8,234 bases of DNA from UBA3076 sp964646435 (GCA_964646435.1 CAZYEJ010000065.1:1-8234), one strand, 5' to 3'; shown: positions 1 through 5,875, counted from the stretch's first letter. Notes: generated by a model from the letters alone, not told the origin. Numbers and translations: made by a program.

Positions 1-3
1 ATA

Positions 4-159
4 AGGAACGGGAGATAAATAAGTTGAACAAAAATTAACAGGATTTTTTGTTGTATTCAAGGCGCGAGGAGCGAGCATAACGGGTTATGTGATCGACGAG
101 CAACGAAGAAGACGGCAAAAAAGACATTAATTTGTTCAAGTTATTTATTGTACGTTCCT
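4..159. repeat. Long imperfect palindromic repeat (MITE-like)
   Basis: The two ends are inverted copies: AGGAACG at 4-10 pairs with CGTTCCT at 153-159. The similarity continues inward through ATAAATAA/TTATTTAT, TTGAACAAA/TTTGTTCAA and a T-rich block to a central CATAAC/GTTATG at 76-89. Both the ends and the centre are symmetric about position 82, so this is one unit that could fold into a single long hairpin. No open frame of note lies inside. It sits just ahead of the lipoprotein ribosome-binding site and would be part of that mRNA leader if transcription starts upstream. I believe it is a dispersed non-autonomous element of deltaproteobacterial type, but copy number cannot be judged from one copy. 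Confidence 0.65.
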
Positions 160-182
160 AACCAAGTATAGGAGGATGTAAA

Positions 183-662
183 ATGCCCTTTCACAGGAAA
201 TTATCCGCTGTTTTTTTCGTTTCTGCCTTGATCCTTTATCTGCCATTTTTTCTGCTGACTTCGTGCGCCAAGACGAGTTCGGCACCAGGGGAGTCCTCGA
301 CGGGATTTTCTGAAACTGCTCCGGGTTCTGAGGCCGCCAGTGTTATTTATGAATTCCAGGATCTTCCTATACCCATTGAACTTGAAAAGGTTGAAGACAA
401 AACGATAATGATTAAGACTGTGGGCTTCCAGGGCGGAATATTGGTATTCCAGGGCAGGGTAACTGTGGCCTCATTAATGGAATTTTTCACAAAATCCATG
501 CCTAACCATGGCTGGGTATTGGATGGTACATTGAATGCGAAGCGGAGCTTCCTTGCATTCTCCAAAAGAGGTAACTCCCATTGTTTTATACAGATATATG
601 AAGGACGAATGGGCTTTAAGACCGAGGTCCAGATCTGGGTAAACGAACCACTTGGCCAATGA
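183..662 (+). CDS. Small lipoprotein of unknown function, upstream of coaBC
   Basis: A 159-residue protein with a lipoprotein signal: basic start (HRK at 4-6), hydrophobic core 9-25, and a lipobox Leu-Thr-Ser-Cys with Cys28 as the lipidation site. Ala29 follows the cysteine rather than Asp, which suggests the outer membrane. After a Ser/Gly/Ala-rich linker (31-53) there is one small folded domain containing YEFQDLPIP (56-64), GILVFQGRV (85-93) and a Gly-Trp at 110-111. This resembles short deltaproteobacterial lipoproteins of undefined function, and I cannot name the family with certainty. The start is supported by AGGAGG at 170-175, seven bases ahead of the ATG. The stop overlaps the likely coaBC start, so the two are probably co-transcribed, but nothing visible links this protein to coenzyme A synthesis. 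Confidence 0.85.
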   Translation: MPFHRKLSAVFFVSALILYLPFFLLTSCAKTSSAPGESSTGFSETAPGSEAASVIYEFQDLPIPIELEKVEDKTIMIKTVGFQGGILVFQGRVTVASLMEFFTKSMPNHGWVLDGTLNAKRSFLAFSKRGNSHCFIQIYEGRMGFKTEVQIWVNEPLGQ

Positions 663-1923
663 TAATGTGAAACAGGTTCCAGGCCCAGAGATTCTATCAG
701 AGAAGGCTTCACCCTATACGCCATTAGAGGGGAAGACTGTCCTTCTTGGAATAACCGGTGGGATTGCCGCGTATAAGGCGGCTGATTATTCCAAGAAGAT
801 TCGTGCATTGGGCGCACGGGTAATACCCGTGATGACCAAACATGCAACCGAGTTTGTGTCGCCCATTACTTTCGCAGCTCTTACAGGCGGAAAAGTATAC
901 ACGGATCTGTTTTGCGTGGAGGGTGCCGAGACCATTCCTCATATAGAGCTTGCCCGATCCGCCGACCTTTTTCTGGTACTGCCTGCTACTGCAAATATAA
1001 TCGGCAAAGCCGCAAATGGTCTGGCGGATGATTTTCTGTCCACATTACTCCTGGCATTCTCCGGTCCGGTACTTTTTTCCCCTTCAATGAATCCGGCCAT
1101 GTATGCGCATCCGGCGACTCAGGCAAACATAGAACGTCTTAAGGTATTGGGCTACAGAGTGATAGAGCCTGAGATAGGGGAAACGGCCTGTGGCGACAGG
1201 GGTCGGGGAAGATTGCCAGAGTGGTCTGTGGTGAGGAATGCCATACTAAAGGCAACAACTCCACAGACTTTGAGAGGAATGAATGTACTGGTATCTGCCG
1301 GGCCGACCAGAGAATATCTGGATCCTGTCCGGTATATTTCTAACCGTTCCTCAGGAATCATGGGTTATGCTATGGCCATGGTTGCCTTCAGACGCGGCGC
1401 AAGAGTGACTCTTGTAAGCGGTCCGGTCTCCATTCCACATCCTTCGGATATAAAGATCTATCCTGTTGAAACTGCAGGCGAGATGGATGACATAATTAGC
1501 AAACTTTCGCAAGATGCTCATGTAATAATCATGACTGCCGCAGTGGCAGACTACACCCCTTCTGTTAGGGCCGACCAGAAGATCAAGAAAGGCACACCTG
1601 AACTGCATTTAGATCTTGTGCGGACAAATGACATCTTATCGCAGTTGGTAAAGAGTCGTAAGGGCAGGCAGATAATCATCGGCTTTTGTGCAGAGACCCA
1701 AGATCTTAAAGCGCAGGCCCTAACAAAAATAAAGCTAAAAGGAGCGGATTTGCTGATTGCCAATGATGTGTCTCAGCCTGATGGCGGCTTTGATGTACCA
1801 AATAATAGGGTCCTAATTGTCTCCGCCGATGGGGATGTCAAGGCCCTGCCCCTTTTGCACAAGGAAGAGGTCGGAGAGAGAGTTTGGGATCGAATTCAGG
1901 ATTTGTTTCCACAGGATTATTGA
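652..1923 (+). CDS. coaBC: Bifunctional phosphopantothenoylcysteine decarboxylase / phosphopantothenate-cysteine ligase
   Basis: Cytoplasmic enzyme of coenzyme A biosynthesis. It ligates cysteine to 4'-phosphopantothenate (CoaB) and decarboxylates the product to 4'-phosphopantetheine (CoaC, FMN-dependent). The CoaC half shows GITGGIAAYK (33-42), the catalytic His97 in PHIELAR, the PSMNPAMY motif with Asn147, and Cys180 in ACGDRGRGR. The CoaB half shows AGPTRE (216-221), SNRSSG (230-235) with Asn231, AAVADY (296-301) and KIKK (310-313), all matching E. coli Dfp. Length (423) is slightly above the usual ~400 because about 25 residues precede the flavoprotein domain. No ATG is available at the N-terminus. 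The choices are TTG at 652, overlapping the upstream gene by 11 bp, or GTG at 667, four bases past its stop. Neither has a good ribosome-binding site, so translational coupling is likely. Function is certain; the exact start is not. Confidence 0.96.
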   Translation: MANDNVKQVPGPEILSEKASPYTPLEGKTVLLGITGGIAAYKAADYSKKIRALGARVIPVMTKHATEFVSPITFAALTGGKVYTDLFCVEGAETIPHIELARSADLFLVLPATANIIGKAANGLADDFLSTLLLAFSGPVLFSPSMNPAMYAHPATQANIERLKVLGYRVIEPEIGETACGDRGRGRLPEWSVVRNAILKATTPQTLRGMNVLVSAGPTREYLDPVRYISNRSSGIMGYAMAMVAFRRGARVTLVSGPVSIPHPSDIKIYPVETAGEMDDIISKLSQDAHVIIMTAAVADYTPSVRADQKIKKGTPELHLDLVRTNDILSQLVKSRKGRQIIIGFCAETQDLKAQALTKIKLKGADLLIANDVSQPDGGFDVPNNRVLIVSADGDVKALPLLHKEEVGERVWDRIQDLFPQDY

Positions 1924-1952
1924 TTGACACTGTGGTTTGGTTTTGGTATCAG
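1924..1952 (+). promoter_or_regulatory. Sigma-70-type promoter of tRNA-Leu
   Basis: A perfect -35 TTGACA (1924-1929) begins at the base after the coaBC stop codon. A 17-bp spacer leads to TATCAG (1947-1952), a 4/6 match to the -10 consensus preceded by TG and one base (extended -10). The predicted start is around 1959, a few bases before the mature tRNA 5' end at 1964. Confidence 0.7.
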
Positions 1953-1963
1953 GAAAACATATT

Positions 1964-2051
1964 GCCGGAGTGGTGAAATTGGTATACGCGCTGGACTCAA
2001 AATCCAGTGGGCCTTGCGCCCGTGCGAGTTCGACTCTCGCCTCCGGCACCA
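1964..2051 (+). tRNA. tRNA-Leu (anticodon CAA)
   Basis: A complete class II cloverleaf. The acceptor stem GCCGGAG pairs with CTCCGGC (2041-2047), followed by discriminator A and an encoded CCA (2049-2051). The anticodon arm CTGGA-CTCAAAA-TCCAG gives anticodon CAA, which reads UUG. The long variable arm has a GGGC/GCCC stem typical of leucine tRNA, and the T arm is GCGAG-TTCGACT-CTCGC. The gene has its own promoter and terminator. Its 3' half is duplicated at 3857-3913, so it probably served as an integration target; the intact copy here would still be functional. Confidence 0.97.
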
Positions 2052-2060
2052 GTAATATCA

Positions 2061-2091
2061 GGCGGTTAGTATAATCTAACCGCCTTTTTTT
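2061..2091 (+). terminator. Intrinsic terminator after tRNA-Leu
   Basis: A perfect 9-bp stem, GGCGGTTAG (2061-2069) with CTAACCGCC (2076-2084), closes a 6-base loop and is followed at once by seven T residues (2085-2091). It lies nine bases past the CCA end, so it ends the tRNA transcript. Confidence 0.93.
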
Positions 2092-2829
2092 ATAGGCTGT
2101 GGCTTGCAAAACTGGTCAATTTTGGCCAATGGTCACCTTCATGGTTAGCTAGGCCATAGCATCGATCCCCGCCTTTATTATCTTGGCATTTATAACAATC
2201 TCTGTAATGGGTATTTTTACGGAAATTATGAAATGAAAAAGCCCATACCTTTTTTCGCTCCTGTGAAGAAATTTAAGGCCCCAGGATAAAGTTGCGATAT
2301 AGGCAATATTTTTCATCTTTACTCAAATCACTTTTTAAATTTGACAACCCATCCCCTCAGGTCCATACTCCAAATTAGCTAATAACAAAAAATCAGTATG
2401 GACGAATTTGGAGGGCCGGTTCATCCTGAACCTCTCAATAAGTTTGGCCGCTAATCACTCTCATAATATCCATTCTTGGGTACTTGCTGGCAGGTTTTCT
2501 GAATTGCTGCGGTTTTTTAGAAAGTTAGTCTTTATCCCAAGGCTGCAGCATTCAGTTTATATTTCTCTAATACCAGCCGCTGATGAATCTTGATGGTGTC
2601 ATGAAATCCTGGGAATACAACATATTGAACGATACCCAGATAATTTTTGTGGTATTTTAGCGATCTTAGCCTTGACAGTCGTATAAAAATAATAAAAACT
2701 GATTATTAACCAGAATTAGAGAATTAATTGTTATCGAGGATACTTCGCGTCTTCGACAATCACTGCGGATTGGCGGCCGACGGTGAAAGTTTTTATATGA
2801 CTACCCTTTTCGCGCTCTGAAAGTGATAG
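2092..2829. other. Gene-poor stretch between tRNA terminator and HisKA gene
   Basis: About 740 bases with no convincing gene. Reading frames are short and lack ribosome-binding sites; the longest, 2408-2593 on the + strand, starts with TTG and shows no family features. Things visible are a hydrophobic fragment that may be the end of a lost membrane-protein gene (2099-2236, interrupted by TAG), paired inverted repeats at 2361-2413, and two isolated TTGACA boxes (2341-2346 and 2672-2677) with weak or absent -10 partners. The stretch looks like decayed DNA inside the tRNA-bounded segment. Confidence 0.6.
2361..2413. repeat. Interleaved inverted repeats
   Basis: GTCCATACT (2361-2369) pairs with AGTATGGAC (2395-2403), and CTCCAAATT (2368-2376) pairs with AATTTGGAG (2405-2413). 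The arms are in order A, B, A', B', so the two stems cannot nest. They would be either alternative hairpins or a pseudoknot; the first arms share two bases. Function unknown. Confidence 0.5.
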
Positions 2830-2850
2830 GTGCTGAATAGAGGTTCAGTT

Positions 2851-3543
2851 ATGGAAAAATTTATTCTCACGGATTTTCTCCAACAAAATCGATCGAAAAT
2901 CATCGAGGAATGGCTTAAAAGACTACACACGGATGTAAGTAACCATTATTCCCAGAGGCCGCGTGAAGAGCTTATGGCAACTGTTAGAGAGGCTTTTGAT
3001 GGCTACTTTCATGTCTTGGCTCAGAGCGACTTCGACCATATCAATCGTTTTATTGAAAAGATCACACAGAAGCGTATGGAGGCCGGGTTTTTACTATCAG
3101 ATGTACAGAAGGCCTTCGAACTCTATCGAAGTGTAGTGGTACCGCTTTTAGCGAAAGAGTCTAAAATTACCACAATTGAGGAATTTTGTAATAATATTAT
3201 AAAAATCAACTGCTGTATGGCTTATACGACTTACCGCTTCAGCGATCACTTCCAGAATATGCATGAAAAAAATGTCCTTGAGCACAACCGAAGACTCGAT
3301 GCGGCTGAAAGACTTGCGGCACTTGGAAAAATGGCAAATAGAGTCGCTCATGAGCTCAGAAATCCGCTAACAATAGTTGGTGGGTTTTCTCGGAGACTGA
3401 ATGAAAAAACACCTGAAGGTGATCCGGACAAGAAGTATCTCGCCATGGTTGTGGACGCGGTCATGGCATTAGAAGATAATATTTCAAAAATCATAAAGAT
3501 AGAAAATGATGAACAGCAAAAAAAACAACAGGGGCACCATTAA
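2851..3543 (+). CDS. RsbRD-like / HisKA phosphoacceptor protein without ATPase domain
   Basis: A 230-residue soluble protein. Residues ~5-130 resemble the RsbRD-type N-terminal sensor domain: helical, with an early EEWL motif (19-22) and a KR-MEAGF-LSDV segment (74-85). Residues ~150-218 form a histidine-kinase dimerisation/phosphoacceptor domain with H-box VAHELRNPL, phosphoacceptor His167. The protein ends 63 residues after that histidine in a lysine- and glutamine-rich tail. The HATPase_c domain (N, G1 and G2 boxes) is absent here and in downstream frames, so it cannot phosphorylate itself. It could be a phosphotransfer or dimerisation partner of another kinase, or a kinase gene cut short. 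I chose the ATG at 2851 because AGAGGT (2839-2844) sits six bases ahead; an in-frame GTG at 2830 would add seven residues. It lies alone inside the tRNA-bounded segment. Confidence 0.8.
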   Translation: MEKFILTDFLQQNRSKIIEEWLKRLHTDVSNHYSQRPREELMATVREAFDGYFHVLAQSDFDHINRFIEKITQKRMEAGFLLSDVQKAFELYRSVVVPLLAKESKITTIEEFCNNIIKINCCMAYTTYRFSDHFQNMHEKNVLEHNRRLDAAERLAALGKMANRVAHELRNPLTIVGGFSRRLNEKTPEGDPDKKYLAMVVDAVMALEDNISKIIKIENDEQQKKQQGHH

Positions 3544-3614
3544 AAGAAAGGTAAAAGGCATGGGTGCCAGGCCTACACAGCTCATACCGCTGTCATTAAA
3601 ATAATTTCCAACCA

Positions 3615-3646
3615 CGCCTTTCACAAAGGCTTCGCTTGTGAAGGCG
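3615..3646. repeat. Hairpin-forming inverted repeat
   Basis: CGCCTTTCACAA (3615-3626) pairs with TTGTGAAGGCG (3636-3646) with one bulged T and a 9-base loop. There is no T-run after it on either strand, so it is not a clear terminator. It is probably part of a larger dispersed repeat spanning about 3556-3731. Confidence 0.6.
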
Positions 3647-3775
3647 CCTTCACGGCGACTGGCGTCTCCGAGAAACGCAGTCGGGTCAGCGCCGCGATTT
3701 GGGCTTCTAATTGACACCCGGCCCATACCTTAAAGCCCTTTTTAGGTCCACTCATCGATCTGATTTTTTTAAATT

Positions 3776-3795
3776 TGGCAAAAAAGTGGCAAAAA
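3776..3795. repeat. Two tandem TGGCAAAAA units beside the tRNA fragment
   Basis: TGGCAAAAA occurs at 3776-3784 and again at 3787-3795, period 11 bp, about 60 bp left of the tRNA 3' copy. Short tandem direct repeats near one att site are typical of integrase arm-binding sites. That role is inferred from position alone. Confidence 0.4.
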
Positions 3796-3856
3796 TAACG
3801 AGGTTGTCAAAATTAAATAAACGATTTTAGATGGTTACAGTAATTAATGCGCGGCT

Positions 3857-3913
3857 CTCAAAATCCCGTGGGCCTTGCGCCCGTGCGAGTTCGACTCTTG
3901 CCTCCGGCACCAG
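3857..3913 (+). pseudogene. tRNA-Leu 3'-half copy (att-like direct repeat)
   Basis: This matches bases 1996-2052 of the intact tRNA locus at 55 of 57 positions, from the anticodon loop through the variable arm, T arm, 3' acceptor strand, CCA and one further base. The two differences are A2006 to C3867 and C2038 to T3899. The 5' half is not conserved: no strand can pair with CTCCGGC, and two pairs of the anticodon stem are broken. It therefore cannot be a working tRNA. Identity starting inside the anticodon loop is where many tRNA-targeting integrases cross over. Confidence 0.85.
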
Positions 3914-3934
3914 AATTTTTTTTTAAAAAAATCC

Positions 3935-4528
3935 TTAGATTTTCCCGATCCGTAGCCAAATCGTTTCAAGAAGGGACTGAACACCCTCTCCTGTGCGGGC
4001 GGAAATAATCAGAGGTTTATCTATAAATCCAGGAAGCAGCCGGCAGATAGCCTGTATCTGCTTTTGCCTTTTGGGCTGAGAGATTTTGTCTGCTTTGTTC
4101 AGGACTAACCAGACATGCCTTCCCAAGGCATGTAGATAGCCCAAAAGATCAAGGTCCAACTGGTCTGGAACCCGCCTGATGTCAAAGATGCATACCACGC
4201 CTTTGAGAGGTTTTCTGGCCTCTATATAGCCCTCTACCAGCCTGTGCCACTTTTGCTGTATGTGTTTCGGAGCCTTTGCAAATCCGTAGCCCGGAAGATC
4301 GACAAAATGAACGGAATCGTTGACCAGAAAAAAGTTCAGAGACTGGGTGAAACCTGGCCTTGAGCTGATTTTTACCAGGTTACGCCTTCCCAGGAGACGA
4401 TTCAAAAGACAGGACTTGCCTACATTGGATTTGCCGGCAAAGGCTACTTCCGGCAAGCTGGGTGATGGAAGCTGGGAGAGCTTGTAGACGCTTGTAACAA
4501 AGGCAGTCTTGGTGATTCTGTGTGTCAC
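3935..4528 (-). CDS. engB: Ribosome-biogenesis GTP-binding protein EngB (YihA/YsxC)
   Basis: A 197-residue TRAFAC-class GTPase of normal family length, known to be needed for large-subunit assembly and, in some bacteria, for division. Motifs are in order: P-loop GKSNVGKS (32-39), switch I Thr61 in SRPGFTQ, G3 DLPG (77-80) within the EngB-typical DLPGYGFA, G4 NKAD (144-147), and G5 SA (176-177). The start is GTG at 4528, five bases past the hisG stop. No good ribosome-binding site precedes it, so it is probably translated by reinitiation after hisG. It is the last gene of hisI-hisG-engB. Its 3' end faces the tRNA-Leu fragment, and no GC-rich terminator is visible there, only a run of T and A. 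Confidence 0.95.
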   Translation of the reverse strand: MTHRITKTAFVTSVYKLSQLPSPSLPEVAFAGKSNVGKSCLLNRLLGRRNLVKISSRPGFTQSLNFFLVNDSVHFVDLPGYGFAKAPKHIQQKWHRLVEGYIEARKPLKGVVCIFDIRRVPDQLDLDLLGYLHALGRHVWLVLNKADKISQPKRQKQIQAICRLLPGFIDKPLIISARTGEGVQSLLETIWLRIGKI

Positions 4529-4533
4529 CGGAT

Positions 4534-5406
4534 TTAGAGGACTTTGTTGAGGGAATGTTCTATAATCCCTTGGGCACCTGAGGCCATCAGCCGTGGGATA
4601 AGCTCCCTTACTTCAGCTTCGTTTATCACCGTCTCCACAGAGAACCACTCCTGTTTATACAGAGGAGAAACCGTGGGGGCATTGAGGCTGGGCAGTATGT
4701 CCACCAATGCCTGCAGCTTTTCCTTGGGAACATTCATTTTGAGCACCACAAGACGATCCGCCCGCAATGCGCTCTGCAGTAACATGGAGATCTGTTCAAT
4801 CTTCTCCCTTTTCCAGGGATTTTCCCAGGCATGTTTGTTGGCTATCAACTGTGGGTTAGACTCCATCAGCTCTTCAATAATAACCAGGCCGTGTGCCTTG
4901 ATTGTGCTACCTGTCTCTGTTACCTCAACAATGGCGTCGGCAAGCCTTGAGGCAATTTTGCCCTCGGTGGCTCCCCAGGAGAACTCAACACTTACATTTA
5001 TTCCACGTTCTGAAAAATAACGCCTAGAGAAGTTGACAAGCTCTGTGGCTATCTTCTTGCCCTCAAGGTCCTTGGCGGAACGATAAGGAGATCCGGCCGA
5101 TACGGCCAGGACCCATCGGGCAGGACGTTTGCTTACTTTGGAATATATCAGGTCTGCCACAACGACGATATCTGAGTCATTCTCCAGGATCCAATCACGG
5201 CCTGTAATGCCGACGTCCAGGATTTCTTGCTCAACATAACGGGACATCTCCTGGGCCCTGCAGATGCTGCAGGTGATATCGGGATCATCTATACTAGGAA
5301 AATAGCTCCTGTGATGGACATCTATACGCCACCCTGACTTTGCAAAGAGCTCAATTGTTGCCTTTTCAAGACTTCCCTTCGGTATACCCAGCTTCAGTTG
5401 GTTCAC
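4534..5406 (-). CDS. hisG: ATP phosphoribosyltransferase, long form
   Basis: First enzyme of histidine biosynthesis, joining ATP and PRPP to form phosphoribosyl-ATP in the cytoplasm. At 290 residues it is the long form. The catalytic domain starts LKLGIPKGSLE (4-14) and holds the PRPP-binding segment DAIVEVTETGST (157-168). It is followed by a C-terminal domain (~213-287) of the ACT-like regulatory type that confers histidine feedback in this family, so no HisZ partner should be needed. The start is GTG at 5406. Its first four bases overlap the hisI stop (GTGA), and a strong AAGGAGG lies at 5423-5417 on the minus strand, inside hisI and ten bases ahead. It sits directly between hisI and engB, indicating one transcript. 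Confidence 0.96.
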   Translation of the reverse strand: MNQLKLGIPKGSLEKATIELFAKSGWRIDVHHRSYFPSIDDPDITCSICRAQEMSRYVEQEILDVGITGRDWILENDSDIVVVADLIYSKVSKRPARWVLAVSAGSPYRSAKDLEGKKIATELVNFSRRYFSERGINVSVEFSWGATEGKIASRLADAIVEVTETGSTIKAHGLVIIEELMESNPQLIANKHAWENPWKREKIEQISMLLQSALRADRLVVLKMNVPKEKLQALVDILPSLNAPTVSPLYKQEWFSVETVINEAEVRELIPRLMASGAQGIIEHSLNKVL

Positions 5407-5789
5407 TTTTTGTAAACCTCCTTAGGATCAAAAACAGGTTCTCCAATAATAACCAGGGATTCCCCCTGGACTTTTCGATAAAAGCAGCTCCTGTAGCCTT
5501 TATGGCAAGCCGCACCGCCCAGCTGTTCCACCTTTACCAGTATGGTGTCCAGATCACAGTCCACATAGGCAGCCTTCAGTAACTGAACATGGCCGGAGGT
5601 CTCACCTTTGAGCCACAGCTTGTCCCTTGTGCGGCTCCAGTAATGGACCTTGCCTGTCTCCAGTGTCTTTTCCCAGGCCTGCCTATTCATATAAGCCAGC
5701 ATGAGTACCTCACCTGTTTTATGGTCCTGGGCTATTGCAGGCAGTAGTCCGTTTCCCTTATCAAAGCAGAGATCTTTTGCATTTGTCAT
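5403..5789 (-). CDS. hisI: Phosphoribosyl-AMP cyclohydrolase
   Basis: Third step of histidine biosynthesis: opens the purine ring of phosphoribosyl-AMP. The 128-residue length fits the stand-alone enzyme, not the HisIE fusion. Visible signatures are HYWSRTR (49-55), GETSGH (62-67), the metal site DCDLDT (77-82) and ACHKGYRSCF (94-103). Cys78, Cys95 and Cys102 are the likely zinc ligands, and Asp77/79/81 the magnesium ligands. The start is ATG at 5789, with no ribosome-binding site but a promoter-like pair just upstream. It overlaps hisG by four bases. The separate HisE step and the remaining his genes are not in this window. Confidence 0.95.
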   Translation of the reverse strand: MTNAKDLCFDKGNGLLPAIAQDHKTGEVLMLAYMNRQAWEKTLETGKVHYWSRTRDKLWLKGETSGHVQLLKAAYVDCDLDTILVKVEQLGGAACHKGYRSCFYRKVQGESLVIIGEPVFDPKEVYKK

Positions 5790-5797
5790 AAAGCGGA

Positions 5798-5826
5798 TTT
5801 TTAATGGTCAAGGATAGTTATGTCAA
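5798..5826 (-). promoter_or_regulatory. Possible promoter of hisI-hisG-engB
   Basis: On the minus strand a perfect TTGACA (5826-5821) is followed after 17 bp by TAAAAA (5803-5798), a 4/6 -10 match. Only eight bases separate it from the hisI ATG, so the message would have almost no leader, in line with the missing ribosome-binding site. Confidence 0.4.
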
Positions 5827-5865
5827 GCTGAGATCATATGCTCGATGAGAGTTCTATGTGGACAT

Positions 5866-5875
5866 TTCGTACGAA
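5866..5875. repeat. Perfect 10-bp palindrome TTCGTACGAA
   Basis: A self-complementary 10-mer about 40 bp upstream of the putative hisI -35 box. It could be an operator half-site pair or be fortuitous; nothing else supports a role. Confidence 0.25.

Larger units (their letters stand above)
3544..3856. other. Non-coding, repeat-bearing stretch right of the HisKA gene
   Basis: No supported gene. The stretch contains an outer imperfect inverted pair (around 3556-3566 and 3721-3731), hairpin ACAGC/GCTGT (3577-3593), the strong hairpin at 3615-3646, tandem TGGCAAAAA units (3776-3795), and an AT-rich lead into the tRNA fragment. A reading frame on the minus strand (3484-3726) runs back into the HisKA gene. 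It looks like a by-product of the repeats, although its middle part lacks stops. Confidence 0.55.
1996..3913. mobile_element. Probable relic integrated element bounded by tRNA-Leu and a 3'-half tRNA copy
   Basis: The left end is the intact tRNA-Leu and the right end is a 57-bp direct repeat of its 3' half (1996-2052 against 3857-3913, 55 matches). Tyrosine-recombinase elements that insert into tRNA genes leave exactly this arrangement: a complete tRNA on one side and a 3' fragment on the other. Between them lie about 1.8 kb with one confident gene (the HisKA protein), long stretches without coding capacity, hairpins, and tandem TGGCAAAAA units beside the right repeat. No integrase or excisionase reading frame remains, so the element would be deleted down to a remnant and immobile. 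An alternative is segmental duplication of the tRNA locus followed by decay of the second copy. Confidence 0.55.

Noticed and set aside
347..847. 166-codon minus-strand reading frame across the lipoprotein and coaBC
   Set aside because: Antisense shadow of two well-supported genes; no domain or start signal.
1813..2109. 98-codon minus-strand frame over the coaBC end and tRNA-Leu
   Set aside because: It would encode protein through a confident tRNA gene; spurious.
2233..2289. 18-codon frame starting with an ATGA overlap at the end of the hydrophobic fragment
   Set aside because: Too short, no homology visible, and the upstream frame it would couple to is interrupted by a stop.
2408..2593. 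61-codon + strand reading frame
   Set aside because: TTG start, no ribosome-binding site, no recognisable domain, and it lies in a decayed stretch.
2672..2700. TTGACA as promoter of the HisKA gene
   Set aside because: At 17 bp spacing the -10 position reads AAAACT, and no better box fits a 15-19 bp spacer.
3518..3525. A8 run as a frameshift that hides an ATPase domain in the HisKA gene
   Set aside because: The alternative frame I read past this run ends within about 30 codons, with no N-box or G-box residues, so slippage would not restore a kinase.
3484..3726. 80-codon minus-strand reading frame
   Set aside because: It runs antisense into the HisKA gene, has no ribosome-binding site, and covers hairpin repeats; best explained as repeat sequence.
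3840..3912. Second functional tRNA-Leu gene
   Set aside because: The 5' acceptor strand is missing and two anticodon-stem pairs are broken, so no cloverleaf can form; treated as a fragment.
3914..3938. Terminator between engB and the tRNA fragment
   Set aside because: Only a T/A run without a GC-rich stem; not enough for an intrinsic terminator call.
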